Assembly (NCBI RefSeq): GCF_009193255.1
Contig: NZ_WACG01000005.1
Coordinates: 248,001-312,000, forward strand
Direction: 5' to 3'
Origin: Arthrobacter koreensis
Lineage (GTDB): Bacteria > Actinomycetota > Actinomycetes > Actinomycetales > Micrococcaceae
DNA length: 64,000 nucleotides
Positions 59,484-64,000 of the stretch are shown here, piece by piece. The position numbers and the translations under genes were made by a program. Position 1 is the first letter of the stretch. The number at the start of each line of letters is the position of its first letter. A model generated the notes under the pieces. That model had not been told where the DNA came from. It did not search any database and was given only the letters and a program-made list of their open reading frames with translations.

Positions 59484-60088
59484 TGGCACGCCCCACTGAT
59501 CCGGCGGTTCGACGACGCCTCCTGGAACGCGCAGCACGCATGCTCCGCGACCGCGAACCCGTGACGCTCCGCTCCCTGGTCGCCGGCACGGGCGCCTCCA
59601 CCATGGCCGTCTACACCCACTTCGGCAGCATGGAAGGAATGTGGCAGGCGCTGCGCCAGGAGGGGTTCACCGGGCTCGAGGACGCATTCGCGGGAATCCC
59701 CTCCACCGACGATCCGCTGCAGGATCTCACGGCCCTGGTGTGCGCCTACCTCCGGCACGGACTGGATCATCCGGACCTTTACCAGGTCATGTTCGACGCC
59801 AGCATCGAACTGGTGGACCTGCCCGCAGCCGATGCCACCCTGGATTACCTGGTCCGGGCCGCCGCGCGCGCCCGCGACGCCGGCCGCCTGCGCCCGGACA
59901 CGGTAGCGCTCGACGTCGCCACCCAAAGCTGGGCTGTCGCCCACGGCCTGCTCTCCCTCGTGGCCGGCGGCCCGCTTCCCCGCGAAGACCTCCAGCACAC
60001 CGTTCCAATCCTCAGCGCACTCTTCGCCGGCGCCGGGGACGATCCCGAGCGGGCGAGCCGGTCCGTCCGGGCAGGCTGGAGCCTCTAG
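59483..60088 (+). CDS. TetR-family regulator
   Basis: A 201-residue repressor. The N-terminal helices contain RRRLLERAARMLRDREPVTLRS and the HTH GTGASTMAVYTHFGSMEGM (about 40-58), followed by an all-helical ligand domain of TetR_C type (VCAYLRHGLDHPDLYQVMFD). ATG 59483 is favoured over an in-frame ATG at 59462 because promoter geometry places the transcript start at this base. It probably controls itself and the divergent RidA gene. Confidence 0.88.
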   Translation: MARPTDPAVRRRLLERAARMLRDREPVTLRSLVAGTGASTMAVYTHFGSMEGMWQALRQEGFTGLEDAFAGIPSTDDPLQDLTALVCAYLRHGLDHPDLYQVMFDASIELVDLPAADATLDYLVRAAARARDAGRLRPDTVALDVATQSWAVAHGLLSLVAGGPLPREDLQHTVPILSALFAGAGDDPERASRSVRAGWSL

Positions 60089-60245
60089 GCCTGGAACCCC
60101 GCCGCGTTGCAACACCTGCGGCCAGCGACTCCTCCTCCACAGCCCGCCTAGCCAGCGGCGTGTTACTGACCGTTAACGGCGGTGAAACGTTCTTCGATGC
60201 CGCGGCCGCTACCCTGAGCTAAACGACCCGTAAGGACCCACCGAT

Positions 60246-61292
60246 ATGTCTTCGAGCATTACGTCCATGCCCGCCGAATGGGCACGCCACGAGCGCACCT
60301 GGATGGCGTTTCCGCCGTCGAACGAGACCTTTGGCGAGCCGGGCAGCAGCACACTGGACCGTGCGCGCGCTGCCTGGTCCGCCGTCGCGCGCACCATCGC
60401 CCGCTACGAGCCGGTCACGGTCCTGGCCGACCCGGCAGACCTGGACGCCGCCCGAGAATACCTCGGTGACGGCATCAAAGTCCTCGCCGCTGACCTGGAC
60501 GATGCGTGGCTGCGGGACTCCGGGCCCACCTTCGTCCACACGGCGGAGGGTTCCGTGGCGGCCGTGGACTGGATCTTCAACGGCTGGGGTGCCCAGGACT
60601 GGGCGGCCTGGGATCAGGACCAGCACCTGGGCCGTTTTGTCGCAGCCCAGGCCGGTGCAGCGGTCCAAACCAGCGGGCTAATAAATGAAGGCGGCGGGTT
60701 CCATACCGACGGCGAGGGCACGGTGCTGCTCACCGAAACCGTGCAGCTGGATCCGGGCCGCAACCCCGGCGCCACCCGTGAATCCGTCGAAGCCGAAATC
60801 CACGCCCGGCTCGGCACTTCCAAGGCCATCTGGCTGCCGCGCGGCCTGACCCGCGACTACGACGAATTCGGCACCCGCGGCCACGTGGACATCGTTGCGT
60901 GCTTTGCCTCCCCGGGCACGGTTCTGCTGCACCGGCAGGACAACCCGGCGCACCCGGACCACGGGGTCATGCAGGAAATCCGCGCCGTCCTCGAAGCCGC
61001 AACGGACGCCCGCGGTCGGAAACTGGAGCTCATTGACGTTCCCGCCCCCACGGTTATCGATGCCGGGGACGGGTTCGTGGACTACTCCTACATCAACCAC
61101 TACGTCGCCAATGGGGCGGTGATCCTCTGCGGGTTCAATGACGCGAACGACGCCGCCGCCGCGGACATCCTGTCCCGCGCCTACCCGGGCCGCGCCATCG
61201 AACTCGTGGATGCACGGGACATCTTCGAATTCGGCGGCGGCATCCACTGCATTACCCAGCAGCAGCCGGCTCCCCGGACCGCGGGCGCCTGA
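60246..61292 (+). CDS. aguA: agmatine deiminase family protein
   Basis: A 348-residue amidinotransferase-fold enzyme (porphyromonas-type peptidyl-arginine deiminase family). It hydrolyses agmatine to N-carbamoylputrescine and ammonia in the usual case. Motifs: MPAEWARHERTWMAFPP at the start, DDAWLRDSGPTFV (about 84-96), GHVDIVACF (His, Asp) and the nucleophile Cys335 in GGGIHCITQQQP. AAGGA precedes ATG 60246. The following amidase starts on its last stop base, so the pair is translationally coupled; the expected N-carbamoylputrescine amidase of nitrilase type is not here. Confidence 0.88.
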   Translation: MSSSITSMPAEWARHERTWMAFPPSNETFGEPGSSTLDRARAAWSAVARTIARYEPVTVLADPADLDAAREYLGDGIKVLAADLDDAWLRDSGPTFVHTAEGSVAAVDWIFNGWGAQDWAAWDQDQHLGRFVAAQAGAAVQTSGLINEGGGFHTDGEGTVLLTETVQLDPGRNPGATRESVEAEIHARLGTSKAIWLPRGLTRDYDEFGTRGHVDIVACFASPGTVLLHRQDNPAHPDHGVMQEIRAVLEAATDARGRKLELIDVPAPTVIDAGDGFVDYSYINHYVANGAVILCGFNDANDAAAADILSRAYPGRAIELVDARDIFEFGGGIHCITQQQPAPRTAGA

Positions 61293-63001
61293 TGTTCGAC
61301 GTCGTTGAAGCCGGCATTGCCGAACTGCGGGATGCGCTGGAGTCCGGGAAAACCAACAGCGAGGAACTGGTCACTGCCTACCTGGCGCGAATCGAGGCCT
61401 ATGACCGGTCCGGGCCGCGGCTGAACTCGGTCATCGTGGAGAATCCCGGGGTGTTCGAGGAGGCCCGCGCCTCCGATGCCCGGCGTGCCCGCGGAGAGAC
61501 CTTGGGCCCGCTGGACGGTATTCCGTATACGGCGAAGAACAGTTTCAAGGTCCGGGGGCTGACCGTCGCCGCCGGCTCCCCCGCCTTTGCGGACCTGGTG
61601 GCGCAGCAGGATGCCTTCACCATCGGGCGGCTCCGCGATGCTGGGGCTGTGCTGATCGGCCTGACGAACATGCCGCCCATGGCCAACGGCGGCATGCAGC
61701 GCGGGGTCTACGGCCGCGCGGAAAGTCCGTACAACGCGGCGTACCTGACGTCGGCGTTCGCGTCCGGGTCCTCCAACGGGTCCGGGACGGCGACGGCGGC
61801 CAGCTTCGCCGCATTCGGGCTCGGCGAGGAGAGCTGGTCTTCCGGCCGGGCACCGGCGTCGTGCAATGCGCTCTGCGCCTACACGCCCTCCCGCGGCGTC
61901 ATCTCCATCCGCGGCAACTGGCCGCTGGTACCCACCATGGACGTGGTGGTTCCGCATACCCGCACCATGGCGGACCTGCTGGAGGTCCTGGACGTCATTG
62001 TGGCGGACGACGCCGAGACGCGCGGCGATTTCTGGCGCGCCCAGCCGTGGGTGAAGGTGCCTGCAGCGTCCGACGTGCGTCCGCCGTCGTACCCGTCCCT
62101 GGCCGTGGGCACCGCCGCCGCGCGCGGAGTCCTGTCCGGAAAGCGCTTCGGCGTGCCGAAGATGTACATCAATGAGGACCCCGACGCCGGAACGGCGGAC
62201 TCCCCCGGCATCGGCGGGCCGACCGGCCAGCGGATCGAAACCCGGGACACCGTGATCGAGCTGTGGCGGGCTGCCCGCCGTGATCTGGGAGCTGCCGGTG
62301 CCGAGGTGGTGGAGGTGGACTTCCCGGTGGTCTCCAACTACGAGGGTGACCGGCCCGGCACTCCGACCGTCGCCACCCGCGGGCTGGTCAGCCCGGAGTT
62401 CCTGCACCGGGAAATCGTGGACCTGTCTGCGTGGGCGTGGGGGGACTTCCTGGCGGCCAACGGGGATCCGAAGCTGATGTCACTGGCCGACGTCGACGCC
62501 GCCGCCATCTTCCCGCATCCCGAGGGTGCGCTGCCGGACCGGTACACCGGGTTCGACGACGACATCGCCATGTACCCGCAGCATGTGCGGGAACATCCGG
62601 TGGAGTCCTTCACGGACATTCCACATCTGGCGGGCGGCGTGCGCGGGCTGGAGGAAACCCGGCGGATCGACCTGGAAGTGTGGATGGATTCGCTGGGACT
62701 GGATGCCGTGGTGTTCCCTGCCGTGGCGGACATTGGCCCAGCTGACGCCGATGTGAACCCGGAGTCTGCTGATCTTGCCTGGCGCAACGGCGTCTGGGTG
62801 GCCAACGGCAACCTCGTGCCGAGGCATCTTGGCATCCCAACGGTCACCGTGCCGATGGGCACCCTGCCGGATATCGGTATGCCGGTGGGGCTGACCTTCG
62901 CCGGGCGCGGCTGGGATGACAACGCGCTGCTCCGGTTTGGTGCTGCGTTTGAGGCAACCGGTTCCCGACGCACCGAGCCTCCCCGGACGCCTCGGCTGTA
63001 G
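61292..63001 (+). CDS. amidase-signature family protein with variant nucleophile motif
   Basis: A 569-residue amidase. Lys82 (IPYTAKNSFKV) and the SGSSNGSG loop (158-165) fit the amidase signature. The nucleophile loop reads EESWSSGRAPAS (179-190), where the family usually has DTGGSIRxPA: Ser184, Arg186 and Pro188 align, but the two oxyanion-side glycines are Trp182 and Ser183. Catalysis may be altered or the substrate unusual. Extra segments make it about 80 residues longer than GatA-like enzymes. TGATG overlap with the deiminase gene suggests consecutive steps in amine or guanidine-compound breakdown. Confidence 0.85.
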   Translation: MFDVVEAGIAELRDALESGKTNSEELVTAYLARIEAYDRSGPRLNSVIVENPGVFEEARASDARRARGETLGPLDGIPYTAKNSFKVRGLTVAAGSPAFADLVAQQDAFTIGRLRDAGAVLIGLTNMPPMANGGMQRGVYGRAESPYNAAYLTSAFASGSSNGSGTATAASFAAFGLGEESWSSGRAPASCNALCAYTPSRGVISIRGNWPLVPTMDVVVPHTRTMADLLEVLDVIVADDAETRGDFWRAQPWVKVPAASDVRPPSYPSLAVGTAAARGVLSGKRFGVPKMYINEDPDAGTADSPGIGGPTGQRIETRDTVIELWRAARRDLGAAGAEVVEVDFPVVSNYEGDRPGTPTVATRGLVSPEFLHREIVDLSAWAWGDFLAANGDPKLMSLADVDAAAIFPHPEGALPDRYTGFDDDIAMYPQHVREHPVESFTDIPHLAGGVRGLEETRRIDLEVWMDSLGLDAVVFPAVADIGPADADVNPESADLAWRNGVWVANGNLVPRHLGIPTVTVPMGTLPDIGMPVGLTFAGRGWDDNALLRFGAAFEATGSRRTEPPRTPRL

Positions 63002-63019
63002 GTGGCGGGCGCGGGGCGG

Positions 63020-63610
63020 AAGGTCCTTTTGGTCCCGTTCGGCCCAGGACCTGGGTGGTCTCCTGAGCGGAGGTGCCCGGTCGGGTAGGCGGGGGGGGGC
63101 GGGTGCCGGGCGGGCTGGGGGTCGAGCAGGCCGGGGCCGGCCGGGCGCGACCGGGATTCCCACCCGCTGTGAAACCTGCTTCCTTCTGGGACCACACCCG
63201 ACTCACCAGCAACGAAGGGTGGGAACGCCTGCACGACCGAGCGGCGGACGGCCCGTTTTGTCCCGTTCGCCCCAGGTCCCGGGTGGACTCTGAACGGAGG
63301 TGCCCGCCCGGCCTGGCAAGCCGGCTACCGAGCAGGACGGGGCCGGCCGGGCGCGACCGGGATTCCCACCCGCCGTGAAACCTGCTCCCTCCTGGGACCA
63401 CACCCGACTCACCAGCAACGAAGGGTGGGAACGCCTGCACGGCCCAGCGGCGGACGGCCCGTTTTGTCCCGTTCGCCCCAGGACCCGGGTGGACTCTGAA
63501 CGGAGGTGCCTGCCCGGCCGAAGCACGCACGGCCGGGGCAGCGCGGAGATTCCCACCCGCCGTGAAACCTGCCTCCTCCTGAGGTCACACCTGCCTCGCC
63601 AGTAACGAAG
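63020..63610. repeat. three degenerate tandem repeats of about 190-230 bp
   Basis: GTCCCGTTC-containing blocks recur at 63032, 63260 and 63466 and GATTCCCACCC blocks at 63155, 63361 and 63548. Each unit pairs TTCCCACCC with a later GGGTGGGAA, and carries CGAAGG before it. Copies 1 and 2 share long identical runs; copy 3 has diverged. Reading frames through the block are low-complexity Arg/Pro/Gly and do not look coding. Confidence 0.75.
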
Positions 63611-63663
63611 GACGGGCACGTCGGGACCCGCAAACCCAAACCGCCACAACCCCGGAGACAGCA

Positions 63664-63692
63664 AAAGCCAGCGAATCGACTTCGCTGGCTTT
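63664..63692. terminator. terminator hairpin
   Basis: AAAGCCAGCGAA and TTCGCTGGCTTT form a perfect 12-bp stem around TCGAC. The T-run is longer on the minus strand (TTTTGC), so it best serves a minus-strand transcript arriving from the right. Confidence 0.85.
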
Positions 63693-63898
63693 CACCCGCA
63701 ATCTCCGCTGCACCCCCACAGGCAGCGGATGTTGCCTAACCGTCCGGGCGTAGCTTCACCGGACGCGTCCCAAGAAGGCGGACGGGGTGCGCGGCTTACG
63801 GGACTCAGCCCCAAGCCAGGGCTGCAGGCGTGATCCCCCAATCACATAATGCCTGCGGCTTCACCGTTCGGTGAGCGCATTCCCCGTCCGTCATTCTC
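63693..63898 (-). ncRNA. candidate structured RNA of unknown class
   Basis: On the minus strand GGACGGGG (about 63889) can pair with CCCCGTCC (about 63779), enclosing hairpins TCACC/GGTGA, GCAGGC/GCCTGC with inner GTGAT/ATCAC, and AGCCC/GGGCT. A CGTCCGG/CCGGACG hairpin and the terminator at 63664-63692 follow. No open frame of note is present. I could not match it to a named riboswitch, tmRNA, SRP RNA or RNase P RNA. Strand is chosen from the terminator. Confidence 0.4.
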
Positions 63899-63942
63899 GG
63901 TTTCACTCATGTTTCACACATGTGTGAGACATGAGTGAAACC
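63899..63942. promoter_or_regulatory. 44-base near-perfect palindrome
   Basis: The 22-base arms match at 21 of 22 positions with no spacer. Nested inside is TCACACATGTGTGA. Outer ends read GGTTTCAC and GTGAAACC. It may be an operator for the RNA or gene beside it, or a chromosomal protein-binding site; it contains parS-like half-sites but no intact parS. Confidence 0.75.
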
Positions 63943-63976
63943 ATAGCAGCGCACCGCAGGACGGTCAAAAACGGCT

Positions 63977-64000
63977 CTAGTCGGTTTCGTCGAGGATCTT
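63977..64000 (-). CDS. 3' tip of a minus-strand gene
   Basis: From the right edge, the minus strand reads K-I-L-D-E-T-D then TAG (63977-63979). The acidic C-terminus and good codons suggest the end of a gene lying to the right. Eight codons do not allow identification. Confidence 0.35.
   Translation of the reverse strand, partial: KILDETD

Noticed and set aside
63020-63610. CRISPR array.
   Set aside because: Repeat units are about 200 bp and degenerate, with no short constant repeat, regular spacers or cas genes.
63693-63898. c-di-AMP (ydaO) riboswitch, because of GGGGAAU and CCGAACGGUGAAGCC stretches.
   Set aside because: The conserved GACAGCUAAC-type 3' segment is missing, and no gene follows on the strand concerned.
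63899-63942. A true parS site.
   Set aside because: parS needs contiguous TGTTTCAC-GTGAAACA; here the halves are separated by 6 or more bases.

Overview
The window is GC-rich chromosomal DNA of an actinobacterium. Dense gene packing, ATGA start/stop overlaps, probable leaderless genes, a 395-residue xylose isomerase, DUF3817 and DUF5996 proteins and an actinomycete-type xylo-oligosaccharide operon all fit the Micrococcaceae (Arthrobacter-like). This placement is inferred from gene content, not from a marker gene. I saw no rRNA, tRNA, CRISPR array, prophage or insertion sequence.

Layout. 73-2122: two-component system. 2187-5012: large FAD/Fe-S D-2-hydroxyacid dehydrogenase. 5235-14715: ROK regulator and an eight-gene catabolic operon (FbpABC-like importer, argininosuccinate-lyase-like C-N lyase, PfkB kinase, TIM-barrel amidohydrolase, glucosamine-6-phosphate deaminase) whose substrate is not obvious. 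14741-17708: stress or detoxification genes (VOC protein, aldo/keto reductase, DJ-1/Hsp31-like protein, SDR). 17735-26910: organic-nitrogen catabolism, with an amidase, an M20 N-carbamoyl/ureido hydrolase, two MHS-type MFS carriers, LysR and GntR regulators, a DUF2848 protein and a nitrilase-fold amidohydrolase. 26977-29957: DUF3817, DUF5996 and a Bcr/CflA-type drug exporter.

30448-38182 is a xylo-oligosaccharide operon in the order known as bxl in Streptomyces: divergent LacI regulator, binding protein, two permeases, GH3 glycosidase, plus a CE7 acetyl-xylan esterase. A small locus follows with a class C beta-lactamase-like hydrolase, a membrane protein, an ArsR-like regulator, a cupin and a GNAT protein. 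41356-48932 is a xylose locus: UgpBAE-like sugar importer, xylB, xylA and a divergent ROK repressor. Together the two loci would bring in, deacetylate and split xylo-oligosaccharides and pass xylose to xylulose 5-phosphate.

49011-58932: alcohol dehydrogenase, ClC-type channel, aromatic FAD hydroxylase, secreted 5'-nucleotidase, EamA exporter, and a tandem pair of DUF4190 membrane proteins with a third membrane protein. 58978-63001: RidA, divergent TetR, and an agmatine-deiminase/amidase pair. The right end (63002-63976) is non-coding: degenerate tandem repeats of about 200 bp, a candidate structured RNA with a terminator, a 44-base palindrome, and the 3' tip of a minus-strand gene.

The most notable non-coding signals are a 56-base palindrome present at two loci with a compensatory base change, several operators built into start regions, a repeated 94-bp hairpin unit, and the right-end repeat/RNA/palindrome block.
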